64,000 bases of DNA from an uncultured Kiloniellaceae bacterium (GTDB lineage Bacteria > Pseudomonadota > Alphaproteobacteria > Kiloniellales > Kiloniellaceae). The stretch spans positions 682,001 to 746,000 of the forward strand of contig CANLSF010000001.1 in NCBI GenBank assembly GCA_947493695.1, given 5' to 3'. The notes below the pieces were generated by a model. The model ran no database searches, was not told where the DNA came from, and saw nothing but the letters and a program-made list of their open reading frames with translations. Within the stretch, counting starts at the first letter, position 1; each line of letters opens with the position of its first letter. Both the position numbers and the translations under genes were made by a program. Shown here piece by piece: positions 45,953-54,284 of the stretch.

Positions 45953-47200
45953 ATGGCCCAAAGCCCGCGCGACACGCGCGTTCTGATCTACAGCCACGAC
46001 AGCTTTGGGCTCGGACATCTGAGACGCTGCCGTGAAATCGCCCACACACTGGCAAAGGCCGAAGAAAATCTTTCGGTCCTGATCCTTTCCGGCTCGCCGA
46101 TCATCGGAAACTACGGTTTCTCGTCGCGCGTCGATTTCGTCCGGATTCCGGGCGTGATCAAGCTGCGCGACGGCGACTACACCTCCTTGAGCCTGCGCAT
46201 CGATATCAGCGACACACTTGCGATCCGCTCGTCGATTATCGAACATACCGCCAAGGTCTATGACCCGGACATCTTCATCGTCGACAAGGAGCCACTCGGC
46301 CTGCGCGGCGAAGTCAAATCGACCCTGAAGATGCTGAAAGCCCGCGGCACACCCTGCGTTCTGGGGCTGCGCGACGTTATGGACGAGCCGGACCTTCTGG
46401 CCCCGGAATGGGAGCGCAAAGGCGTCGAGCCGGCCTTGCGCAACTATTACGACGACATCTGGATCTACGGTCTGCCTCAGATCTGCGATCCGCTGGAAGG
46501 CATCGACCTGCCCCCCTCCGTGCACCGCAAGGTCACCTATACCGGTTATCTGCGCCGCAGCACGACCGAGGACGCGCCGCAGCCCAAGCTCGAGAAGATC
46601 AAGGAACCTTTCCTGCTGGTCACGGTGGGCGGCGGCGGCGACGGCGAAGCCATCATCGACTGGGTTCTGCGCGCCTACGAAACCGACCCCGATCTGCCAC
46701 ACCCGGCCTTAATCGTACTTGGGCCTTTCATGGGCTCCGAACTGCAGAGCGAGTTCATTGAGCGGGTGAACCGGCTCGATAACGTCGAGGCCATCACCTT
46801 TGATGCGCAGTTGGAGGCCTTTGTAAAACGCGCCTTGGCCGTGGTCGGTATGGGTGGATACAACACCTTCTGTGAAATCCTCTCCTTCGATAAGCGTGCC
46901 TTGATCGTTCCGCGTACGGAACCACGCCTGGAACAGTTTATCCGCGCCTCCCGGGCGCAGGACCTCGGTTTGCTGACCATGTTAACCGACGATGGCGAGC
47001 GCAGCCCGGCGACTATGGCGACGGCCCTGCGCAATCTGCCGCAGCAGCGCCTGCCCTCGGAGACTGTCGTGCCTGGTCTGCTGGACGGACGGGACAATGT
47101 GGTCAAGTTGACCAAACAATGGGTGTCCCGGCGCCAGACGGGCCTCGTCTCCTCCCTCGAAGACGACAGCGAAGACATTATGGTGCCCGGCGGATCGTAA
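45953..47200 (+). CDS. MurG-like glycosyltransferase (GT28 fold)
   Basis: 415 aa from ATG 45953 (MAQSPRDTRVLIYSHD), preferred over the GTG at 45902 because GAGAGAAG precedes it. N-domain FGLGHLRRCREIAHTLAKAE; C-domain glycine-rich LLVTVGGGGDGEAII and VVGMGGYNTFCEILSF, the nucleotide-sugar site of MurG/GT28 enzymes, followed by ALIVPRTEPRLEQFIRA. Cytoplasmic, transfers a sugar to an unknown acceptor. Related to the two paralogues at 49703 and 51492. Confidence 0.85.
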   Translation: MAQSPRDTRVLIYSHDSFGLGHLRRCREIAHTLAKAEENLSVLILSGSPIIGNYGFSSRVDFVRIPGVIKLRDGDYTSLSLRIDISDTLAIRSSIIEHTAKVYDPDIFIVDKEPLGLRGEVKSTLKMLKARGTPCVLGLRDVMDEPDLLAPEWERKGVEPALRNYYDDIWIYGLPQICDPLEGIDLPPSVHRKVTYTGYLRRSTTEDAPQPKLEKIKEPFLLVTVGGGGDGEAIIDWVLRAYETDPDLPHPALIVLGPFMGSELQSEFIERVNRLDNVEAITFDAQLEAFVKRALAVVGMGGYNTFCEILSFDKRALIVPRTEPRLEQFIRASRAQDLGLLTMLTDDGERSPATMATALRNLPQQRLPSETVVPGLLDGRDNVVKLTKQWVSRRQTGLVSSLEDDSEDIMVPGGS

Positions 47201-47288
47201 ACCGCACCTGCAGCTTGGACGCACAGTCGCGTCTCGTGCGAAATCAGCCTCTCACTTGCGCTTCATGGGTCATGAGTCCCAGGTATTT

Positions 47289-48533
47289 ATGAAACCAAGC
47301 ATTGCCGTCATTTTAAAAGGCTATCCGCGCCTGTCGGAAACCTTCATTGCCCAGGAACTGCGCGCGCTGGAGCAGCGTGGCCTTAACCTGCATTTCTTCT
47401 CTCTGCGCCATCCCACTGATACCTCCGTCCATCCGGTTCACCGAGAGATCACCGCGCCGGTCACCTATCTGCCGGAATACCTGCACAACGAACCGGCCCG
47501 CGTCTGGCGCGCCTGGCGGGCCGCCGCGAAGCTGCCCGGCTACAAGAAGTCCCGCGCCGCCTTCCTGCGCGACTTGGTCCGCGACCTGACCCCCAACCGA
47601 ATCCGCCGCTTTGGACAGGCTTGCGTTCTGGCGACCGAGCTGCCGGGTGCGATCACCCAGCTTTACGCCCATTTCCTTCACACACCGGCCTCCGTTACAC
47701 GTTACGCCGCGCTGATGACCGGCCTGCCCTGGTCCGCCTCCGCCCACGCCAAGGACATCTGGACCACGCCGGAATGGGAAAAACGTGAAAAACTGGCGGA
47801 ACTGTCATGGCTGGTGACCTGCACCGAGGTTGGCCGGGATCATCTGGCCAGTCTCGCCCCGCAGCCGGAAAAAGTCGGCCTGGTTTATCACGGACTCGAT
47901 TTCTCCCGCTTTTCCAACAATGAAGGCCAGGGTTCCGTCGAGGAAACAGCCTCGAACCGCAACGGCAGCGATGCTGCGGCCCCGGTCATTCTGCTCTCCG
48001 TAGGGCGGGCGGTGGAAAAGAAGGGCTACGACGACCTCCTGAATGCGCTGACCCGGCTGCCAAAAGACCTGCAGTGGCGATTGGTTCATATCGGAGGCGG
48101 CAAGCTGAAGGAAAAACTGCGAACACTCGGCCAGGAACTGGGGATCGACGACCGAATCGAGTGGCTCGGCGCGCAGCCCCAGGAAGTCGTTCTTGAGAAC
48201 TACCGCAAGGCGGACCTCTTCGTCCTGGCCAGCCGGATCGGGGGCGACGGGGATCGCGACGGCCTGCCCAACGTCCTGATGGAAGCGCAAAGTCAGGCCA
48301 TCGCCTGTGTTTCCACGGCGGTTTCGGCTATTCCCGAGTTGATCCGCGATGGGGAAACCGGTCTTCTGGTTCCGCCGGAAAATCCCACCGAACTGGCAAG
48401 CGCTCTTCAGAGTCTGATCACGGACCCAACCCGGCGCGCGGAGCTCGCAAACGCAGGCTGCAAGCGGGTCAGAAGTGAATTCGGCATGGAAAGCGGCATC
48501 GATGCGCTTGTGTCCCGTTTCGAGCAAACATAG
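47289..48533 (+). CDS. GT4-family glycosyltransferase
   Basis: 414 aa from ATG 47289 (MKPSIAVILKGYPRLSETFI); an earlier ATG at 47256 is in frame but lacks a better ribosome site. N-domain typical of capsule/exopolysaccharide GT4 enzymes (YPRLSETFIAQELRALE). C-domain: SVGRAVEKKGYDDLLNAL, HIGGGKLKEKL, and the nucleotide-sugar EX7E-like DGLPNVLMEAQSQAI. GT-B fold. Donor and acceptor unknown. Second gene of the glycan cluster. Confidence 0.88.
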   Translation: MKPSIAVILKGYPRLSETFIAQELRALEQRGLNLHFFSLRHPTDTSVHPVHREITAPVTYLPEYLHNEPARVWRAWRAAAKLPGYKKSRAAFLRDLVRDLTPNRIRRFGQACVLATELPGAITQLYAHFLHTPASVTRYAALMTGLPWSASAHAKDIWTTPEWEKREKLAELSWLVTCTEVGRDHLASLAPQPEKVGLVYHGLDFSRFSNNEGQGSVEETASNRNGSDAAAPVILLSVGRAVEKKGYDDLLNALTRLPKDLQWRLVHIGGGKLKEKLRTLGQELGIDDRIEWLGAQPQEVVLENYRKADLFVLASRIGGDGDRDGLPNVLMEAQSQAIACVSTAVSAIPELIRDGETGLLVPPENPTELASALQSLITDPTRRAELANAGCKRVRSEFGMESGIDALVSRFEQT

Positions 48534-48548
48534 GGTCTGTGGATACTC

Positions 48549-49706
48549 ATGCGTATCGCCTTCTATGCGCCTATGAAGCCGCCCGACCATCCGGTGCCCT
48601 CCGGCGACCGGCATATGGCGCGGCTGTTTCTTCAGGCCTTTGAAGAGGCCGGACACCAGGTTGAACTCGCCTGCCGCCTGCGCAGCCGTGAGCCCAAGGG
48701 CGACCCGCAACGTCAGGACCGGCTGAAACGCCTGGGAGACCGTCTCGCCGAGCGGCTTCTGCGGCATTACCGCGCCAGGCCGTCCGCGGAACGGCCACAG
48801 GTCTGGTTCACCTATCATCTCTATTACAAAGCCCCGGATTGGGTCGGCCCCAAAGTGGCCCGGGAACTGGGGATTCCCTACCTCGTCGCCGAGGCCTCCG
48901 TTGCCTACAAGCGCGCGGACGGCCCCTGGGACGCCGGACACCGCGCCATACTGGCGGCCCTCGCGCAGAGCGCTGCCGTGGTCACGGTCAATCCGCATGA
49001 TGCCGCCTGTCTGCCCGACGGCATTACGCTGGAAGCCATCAAACCTTTCCTGGACACTCGCCCTTTCCGGCAAACCGCCGAGCAAACTGCACCTGCGCGC
49101 AAAGCGCTGGCGCAAAGCCAAGATCTGGACCCGGATCAGCCCTGGCTGCTGGCGGTCGCCATGATGCGGCAAGGTGACAAACTGGCGTCTTACCGGCTGC
49201 TTGCGCAGGCGCTCGCGCCCTTGCAGGACCGGCCCTGGCAGCTTTTGATCGTGGGTGACGGCCCGGCCAGAAAGGATGTCGAAGCGGCCTTTGCGCAGAT
49301 TGCGCCAGAGCGTCTGCGCTATCTGGGCGAGCGCGCCCCCGAAGCCCTCCTGGAAATCTATGCCGCTGGTGATCTTTTCGTCTGGCCTGCAGTGAATGAG
49401 GCTTATGGCATGGCGCTTCTCGAAGCCCAGTCGCTTGGTGTACCGGTCATCGCCGCAAGAACCGGCGGCGTGCCTGCCGTTATCAAGGATGGAACCACCG
49501 GCCTGCTGACCCCGCCCGAAGATGCCGTTGCCTTCAGGGAGGCCATCACAACCCTGCTCGATCAGCCCGGGAAGCGCCGCGAAATGGCCAGCGCCGCCAT
49601 CGAAAAATCCACCCGCGAGCACGACCTTTCGAGCGCCTCCAGGGAACTGGACGCCATTCTGCAACGTGCCTTGCGCAGCGAAGCCGTCAGGGAGAACGCA
49701 GGGTGA
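48549..49706 (+). CDS. GT4-family glycosyltransferase
   Basis: 385 aa, ATG 48549. GT-B fold: N-terminal MRIAFYAPMKPPDHPVPSGD, central WLLAVAMMRQGDKLASYRLL, donor site NEAYGMALLEAQSLGVPVIA with the conserved Glu pair, and GTTGLLTPPEDAVAFREAI. Overlaps the next gene by four bases (GTGA). Probably adds a sugar to the same glycan as its neighbours. Confidence 0.87.
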   Translation: MRIAFYAPMKPPDHPVPSGDRHMARLFLQAFEEAGHQVELACRLRSREPKGDPQRQDRLKRLGDRLAERLLRHYRARPSAERPQVWFTYHLYYKAPDWVGPKVARELGIPYLVAEASVAYKRADGPWDAGHRAILAALAQSAAVVTVNPHDAACLPDGITLEAIKPFLDTRPFRQTAEQTAPARKALAQSQDLDPDQPWLLAVAMMRQGDKLASYRLLAQALAPLQDRPWQLLIVGDGPARKDVEAAFAQIAPERLRYLGERAPEALLEIYAAGDLFVWPAVNEAYGMALLEAQSLGVPVIAARTGGVPAVIKDGTTGLLTPPEDAVAFREAITTLLDQPGKRREMASAAIEKSTREHDLSSASRELDAILQRALRSEAVRENAG

Positions 49707-50896
49707 GCAGAGACCGCCGGACAGACGTCCTTTTCTACGTTCAGCATCTGCTGGGCATCGGCCATCAGAAGCGTGCCGCAACCCTGGCCCGCGCCATGGA
49801 GCGTCAAGGCCTGAACGTCACCTTCGTCTCCGGCGGAATGCCCGTACCGGGCCTGGATACCGGCACGGCGAAGTTCGTGCAGCTGCCGCCCCTGCGCGCC
49901 GAGGACATCCACTTCCGCCGGCTGGTCAATGATCAGGGCCTGGAAGCCGACGATGCCTTCAAGGCGATGCGGCGCGATCAGTTACTCAGTCTTTTCGAAG
50001 CCGAGCGGCCCCGCGCGCTCTTGATCGAGATGTTCCCCTTCGGCCGCCGTCAGATGCGCTTCGAACTGCGCCCCCTTCTCGAAGCCGCCCGGGCCACCGC
50101 CCCGCGCCCGCTGATCCTTTCCTCCGTCCGCGACATCCTGGTCGAACCGCCCAAGCAGGAACGCATCGTTGAGATGATCGACTGGATACAGCGGGTGTTC
50201 GACCACGCCCTGGTGCACGGCGACCCCAATCTCATCCCCTTCGACGAGACCTTCCCGCCTCTGCAGGAAATTGCCGATCAGGTTGTCTATACAGGTTATG
50301 TGGTTGATGAATCGGTGGATCAGCCCCCCCATCCCCAAGACGGGATCGATGAGATCCTGGTCTCGACCGGCGGTGGCGCGGTCAGCGAAGCCCTGGTGAC
50401 GGCCGCGCTGGCCGCCAGCCGACAATTGCCGGAAAATCTGGCTCAATTGCGTGACTGCCGCTGGCGCATTCTGATCGGCCACAGCCTGCCCGAGGCGGAG
50501 TTTCAGGCATTCCAGGCCCAAACCCCGGAGAACGTCATCCTGCAGCGGGCCCGTCCGGATTTCACCTCGTTGTTGCCTAATTGCCGCATCTCGATCAGCC
50601 AGGGCGGTTACAACACCGTCATGGAAGTCCTGCGTGCCGGTTGCCCCAGGGTAATCGTACCCTATTCGGGAGGCCTGGAGACCGAGCAGACCCTGCGCGC
50701 GCGCCTGCTGGCCGAGCGGGGTGCCCTGACCCTGCTGGAAGAACAAAGCCTGACCGCGGAGAGCCTCTTGCAGGCGGTCAGCACTGAGTTCGCGCGCAGC
50801 AAGGCCTCCAGCCTCGATCTGAATACCGATGGCGCCGCCCATACCGCCGAGCAGATTCAGACCCTTATATCCCGCCACGAAGAGGCACAGGCGTGA
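49703..50896 (+). CDS. MurG-like glycosyltransferase paralogue 1
   Basis: 397 aa, GTG start overlapping the previous stop. N-domain DVLFYVQHLLGIGHQKRAAT, FVSGGMPVPGLD and the strongly conserved EMFPFGRRQMRFEL; C-domain STGGGAVSEALV and SISQGGYNTVMEVLRAGCPR. About half of the N-terminal residues are shared by eye with the gene at 51492-52691. GT28-type transferase with unknown donor. Ends with another 4-base overlap. Confidence 0.86.
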   Translation: MSRDRRTDVLFYVQHLLGIGHQKRAATLARAMERQGLNVTFVSGGMPVPGLDTGTAKFVQLPPLRAEDIHFRRLVNDQGLEADDAFKAMRRDQLLSLFEAERPRALLIEMFPFGRRQMRFELRPLLEAARATAPRPLILSSVRDILVEPPKQERIVEMIDWIQRVFDHALVHGDPNLIPFDETFPPLQEIADQVVYTGYVVDESVDQPPHPQDGIDEILVSTGGGAVSEALVTAALAASRQLPENLAQLRDCRWRILIGHSLPEAEFQAFQAQTPENVILQRARPDFTSLLPNCRISISQGGYNTVMEVLRAGCPRVIVPYSGGLETEQTLRARLLAERGALTLLEEQSLTAESLLQAVSTEFARSKASSLDLNTDGAAHTAEQIQTLISRHEEAQA

Positions 50897-51495
50897 CCCT
50901 CCTCTTCATGATCCGTCATGGCGTGACAGCCTGGAACAAAGAAGGCCGCATTCAGGGACAAAGCGATATCGGTCTCTCCGACCAGGCGCGCGCGGAAATT
51001 CCCGCTTGGCATCTGCCCGATGAAGCGCTGGGTGCACGCTGGCTGACCAGCCCCCTGATCCGCGCCCGCGACACCGCTGCCCTGCTGGGTCATCCTGATG
51101 CGCAGATCGATGACCGCCTGCGGGAAATGCATTGGGGTGACTGGGAGGGCCAGCGCCTGGCCGATCTGCGCCGGGAGCTGGGCGAAGAAATGACCCGGAA
51201 TGAAGATCAGGGCCTGGATCTGCGCCCGCCCGGCGGCGAGAGCCCGCGAGAGGTTCAGGCCCGCCTCCAGCCCTTGCTTGCCGAACTCGGGCAGGATGAT
51301 GGGCATATTACCGCGGTCAGCCACAAGGGCGTCATCCGGGCGCTCTATGCGCGTGCCAGCGGCTGGAACATGTTGGGAAAACCACCGGTCAAACTCCGCG
51401 ACGGCTGTTGTCACGCCTTTCGGCTATCATCTGACGGAACAGCCGCGTTAGAAGAGCTCAACATTCCCATGCTTGCCAGGGTGCGCCATAGATGA
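50893..51495 (+). CDS. Histidine phosphatase superfamily protein
   Basis: 200 aa. RHG catalytic motif near the N-terminus (FMIRHGVTAWNKEGRIQGQS) with nucleophile His9, second His in AVSHKGVIRALYA, and the acid loop EMHWGDWEG. Dephosphorylates a small metabolite or glycan precursor; not an obvious phosphoglycerate mutase. Sandwiched, with 4-base overlaps on both sides, between the two GT paralogues, so it probably acts in their pathway. Confidence 0.9.
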   Translation: MTLLFMIRHGVTAWNKEGRIQGQSDIGLSDQARAEIPAWHLPDEALGARWLTSPLIRARDTAALLGHPDAQIDDRLREMHWGDWEGQRLADLRRELGEEMTRNEDQGLDLRPPGGESPREVQARLQPLLAELGQDDGHITAVSHKGVIRALYARASGWNMLGKPPVKLRDGCCHAFRLSSDGTAALEELNIPMLARVRHR

Positions 51496-52691
51496 CCGTC
51501 CCGTCGAACTCTTCCGAACGCGCCGATGTTCTTTTCTACGTCCAGCACCTGCTGGGGATCGGGCATCTGCGCCGGGCCAGTGTTCTGGCGCGCGCCATGG
51601 ACCGGGCCGGCCTGCGGGTGGTCTTCGTTTCCGGAGGCATGCCGGTGCCGGGTACCGATGTTGGCGGCTGCGAATTTGTCCAACTCCCACCTCTGCGCAC
51701 CCTTGATGAGAGCTTTAGCGCTCTGGTCGATGCAGAGGGTTGGGAACTGGACGATCAGGGCAAGGCAGCACGCCGCAACCAGCTGCTAAGCCTGCTGGAA
51801 ACACACAAGCCGCGCGTGCTGCTCTTTGAGATGTTTCCTTTCGGACGCCGGCAGATGCGGTTCGAGCTCCTGCCGCTGCTCGATGCCGCCAAGGCTTCGG
51901 ATCAGCCACCACAGATTCTCTGCTCCCTGCGCGAAATCCTGACCACCCACAAAAAGCCCGGCAAGACCGAGTGGATACTGGAAGCCGTCGAACGCTACTT
52001 CGATCAGGTTCTGGTCCACGGCGATCCGGCTTTCGTCACCCTTGAGCAGTCCTTTCCCGCGACAGAGTCCTTTCGCGACAAGATCCGCTACACAGGTTAC
52101 GTGGTCGAGACCGCTCATGCTCCAGGCGCCACAAGCAACAAGCATGACGGCGAAGTTCTGGTGTCCGCCGGGGGTGGCGCCGTTGCGGCCCCATTGATCG
52201 AGGCTGCGATCTCCGCGCGCCCGCTCACCTCGGTATCGGATGTGCCCTGGCGCCTGCTTGCAGGTATGAACCTGCCCGAAGCGAGTTTCCAGAAGCTGCA
52301 ACAGCTCTGTGGCGAAGGCATCACCCTGGAGCGGGCCCGCCCGGATTTCACGGAACTTCTGTCCAGGGCGCGGCTTTCCATCAGTCAGGCCGGTTACAAC
52401 ACCATCATGGATATCCTGGCTGCCGAGGTTCCCGCGGTCCTGGTGCCGTTCGCGGCGACCTCGCAGACCGAACAGGCCCTGCGCGCCCGGCTGCTGGCCG
52501 ATCGCGGTGCCGCGGTGGTGCTGACGGAAGACAAGCTGAACGCCAACAGCCTGGCCGCTGCGGTTGAGCAGGCTCTGGCGCCTGCGCAGAAGGCACAGCT
52601 TTTCGATAAACTGGATATTACCGGCGCTGAACGCACCGCTGCGCTGGTCCGCGCATTGGCCGACGACCCGGAAAGCGGTGCTGTCTCATGA
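51492..52691 (+). CDS. MurG-like glycosyltransferase paralogue 2
   Basis: 399 aa, ATG overlapping the phosphatase stop (ATGA). Same architecture as the gene at 49703: DVLFYVQHLLGIGHLRRASV, EMFPFGRRQMRFELLPLLD, SAGGGAVAAPLI and SISQAGYNTIMDILAAEVPA. A tandem duplicate separated by the phosphatase gene; the pair may add successive sugars. No membrane anchor. Confidence 0.86.
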   Translation: MTVPSNSSERADVLFYVQHLLGIGHLRRASVLARAMDRAGLRVVFVSGGMPVPGTDVGGCEFVQLPPLRTLDESFSALVDAEGWELDDQGKAARRNQLLSLLETHKPRVLLFEMFPFGRRQMRFELLPLLDAAKASDQPPQILCSLREILTTHKKPGKTEWILEAVERYFDQVLVHGDPAFVTLEQSFPATESFRDKIRYTGYVVETAHAPGATSNKHDGEVLVSAGGGAVAAPLIEAAISARPLTSVSDVPWRLLAGMNLPEASFQKLQQLCGEGITLERARPDFTELLSRARLSISQAGYNTIMDILAAEVPAVLVPFAATSQTEQALRARLLADRGAAVVLTEDKLNANSLAAAVEQALAPAQKAQLFDKLDITGAERTAALVRALADDPESGAVS

Positions 52692-53518
52692 CCGGATGGG
52701 ACGCCCTCGCCAATGAGCTGGACTTATGGCAGGACGCCGGGAAAACGGCCGACTTCTGGTGGCGCGATGACGACGCGGTCGCACCGACGGCCGCCCTGGA
52801 GCGTCTGCTGGATTTATCTCGCACCCATTCCGCCGGTCTTGGATTGGCCGTAATCCCGGAGCGATGCGAAACGGGTCTGGCAGCGGCCCTGCGTGATGCT
52901 GCGCGCGACAACGCCGCCGAGATCGCAGTTCTGCAGCACGGTATCGCCCATGAAAACACTGCCCCGGCCGGCGAAAAGAAGACCGAACTCAGCAGCGCAG
53001 CACCGACGCATGAGACACGTGAAAGGCTGATAGCAGGACGGAATCGGCTTTCCGGCCTTTTTGGCGCGCAGTTCCAAGCGATCATTGTGCCTCCGTGGAA
53101 CCGGATCGCGCCGGAGCTCGCCGCTGCGCTTCCCTCCTGCGGTTTCAGCGGTCTTTCAACCTATAAGGCGCGCACCCAGCCGGAAGCGGCGCCGGGACTT
53201 CTGCAGATCAACACGCACGTCGATCTCTTGCGCTGGAAGCCCGAGCGGGGATTTCTGGGCGAAAGCGAGACCCTGACCCTGCTGCAGATGCACCTTCAGG
53301 CCAGGCGCGAAAACAGGGCCGATGCTGGGGAGCCTACCGGGATCCTGACCCACCATCTGGTGCACGACGAAGCGACCTGGGACTTTCTGGATCGTCTTCT
53401 GACCTGGCTGAAGCGTCACCCGGCAACAAAGTTCCTTGCACCTTCAGAGGCCTTTTCACATTCTGAAGATACGAACAGGGACAAAAACCAAAAAGCGGCG
53501 AGGAAAGACCGGGCGTGA
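52688..53518 (+). CDS. Polysaccharide deacetylase-like protein
   Basis: 276 aa, cytoplasmic by lack of a signal. NodB-like features: WWRDDDAV (catalytic/metal Asp), LQHGIAHEN (the His-x-x-x-His metal pair), and VPPWNRIAPELAAAL, equivalent to the R-x-P-W loop. The family removes acetyl groups from carbohydrates; active-site loops look intact although the protein is short. Overlaps neighbours by four bases on both sides, so it belongs to the glycan operon. Confidence 0.75.
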   Translation: MTGWDALANELDLWQDAGKTADFWWRDDDAVAPTAALERLLDLSRTHSAGLGLAVIPERCETGLAAALRDAARDNAAEIAVLQHGIAHENTAPAGEKKTELSSAAPTHETRERLIAGRNRLSGLFGAQFQAIIVPPWNRIAPELAAALPSCGFSGLSTYKARTQPEAAPGLLQINTHVDLLRWKPERGFLGESETLTLLQMHLQARRENRADAGEPTGILTHHLVHDEATWDFLDRLLTWLKRHPATKFLAPSEAFSHSEDTNRDKNQKAARKDRA

Positions 53519-54096
53519 CCCGTTATCGTTACCCCCTTAAATCGGTCATTGGCGACTACGCACGCGCCACGGCAGGATTGGTCATCGCCTTCGGGCTGCT
53601 TCTGACCGGCGCATTGCCCTGGTTTGTCACCGCGATCATGGCGGCACTGGCTGTCCTCTTCAGCCTCTTTGCGCTGCGCACCCTGAAACGCCAGTACCTC
53701 GAGGTTTCCCTGGATGACCAGGGCGTTGCGACCCTGATCAGACCCGGTCGCCCAGAGGCCTCCAGAGGCTATTTCCCCCGCTACCTGGCTTGGCATGAAC
53801 TTAGCGAGGTCAAACTGCGATACTTCGGCAGCCGCCGGAATCATGCGAAGGAAGGCGCCGGTGGTGGGTTCATGCAACTCACCCTCTCCGGAAGGTCAGC
53901 CTCGCCGTCGGGCGGCAGCGGCAAAAAAACCACCATGTCCTTTGAGTCCTCGCTGGAGGGATTTCCCACACTCGTGCGTCGGGCTGCGGCCGCTGCACGT
54001 AGAGGGGAATTGAACATCGATGCGACGACGGCGGGTAACCTCTTGCCTCTCGGAATTGATATCGACGCGGACGCCGCAGGAGGCGCGGAAACGTGA
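53515..54096 (+). CDS. Two-helix membrane protein, unknown
   Basis: 193 aa. Two adjacent membrane helices (about 20-62: GLVIAFGLLLTGALPW and TAIMAALAVLFSLFAL), then a soluble domain with VSLDDQGVATLIRP and WHELSEVKLRYFGS, reminiscent of bacterial PH-like domains on membrane proteins. No known family assigned. GTG start overlaps the deacetylase gene by four bases; end of the glycan operon unless the small ORF that follows is real. Confidence 0.72.
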   Translation: MTRYRYPLKSVIGDYARATAGLVIAFGLLLTGALPWFVTAIMAALAVLFSLFALRTLKRQYLEVSLDDQGVATLIRPGRPEASRGYFPRYLAWHELSEVKLRYFGSRRNHAKEGAGGGFMQLTLSGRSASPSGGSGKKTTMSFESSLEGFPTLVRRAAAAARRGELNIDATTAGNLLPLGIDIDADAAGGAET

Positions 54097-54284
54097 CATA
54101 CGCGTCCAAGCCGGTCAGCGGTTTAAGAGCCGAAGTGACGACAGGTCCCTGTTGGGATAGTCTGCGCTTGCGGCTCGCCGCCATGGGGTGTGTGGTTGCT
54201 GAGTCGGATTGTCACTTGTTTCTCAGGGGCGATCAGACTCTAACGTCCGGGAGGAAGATACGAATTGGGGGAATGCGACGTTGA
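54093..54284 (+). CDS. Possible 63-aa ORF bridging two operons
   Basis: Starts GTG 54093 in a GTGA overlap with the preceding stop and ends TGA 54282-54284 in a TTGA overlap with the TTG start chosen for the ABC ATPase. The double coupling is suggestive. Codon use is poor for this genome (TTA, AGA, CTA, ATA, CGA, GGA) and the peptide (MTYASKPVSGLRAEV...) is unlike any family I know. May be chance. Confidence 0.3.
   Translation: MTYASKPVSGLRAEVTTGPCWDSLRLRLAAMGCVVAESDCHLFLRGDQTLTSGRKIRIGGMRR

Noticed and set aside
47805-49781. 658-residue ORF antisense to two glycosyltransferases
   Set aside because: Shadow frame; the forward strand has clear GT4 motifs and coupled starts and stops.
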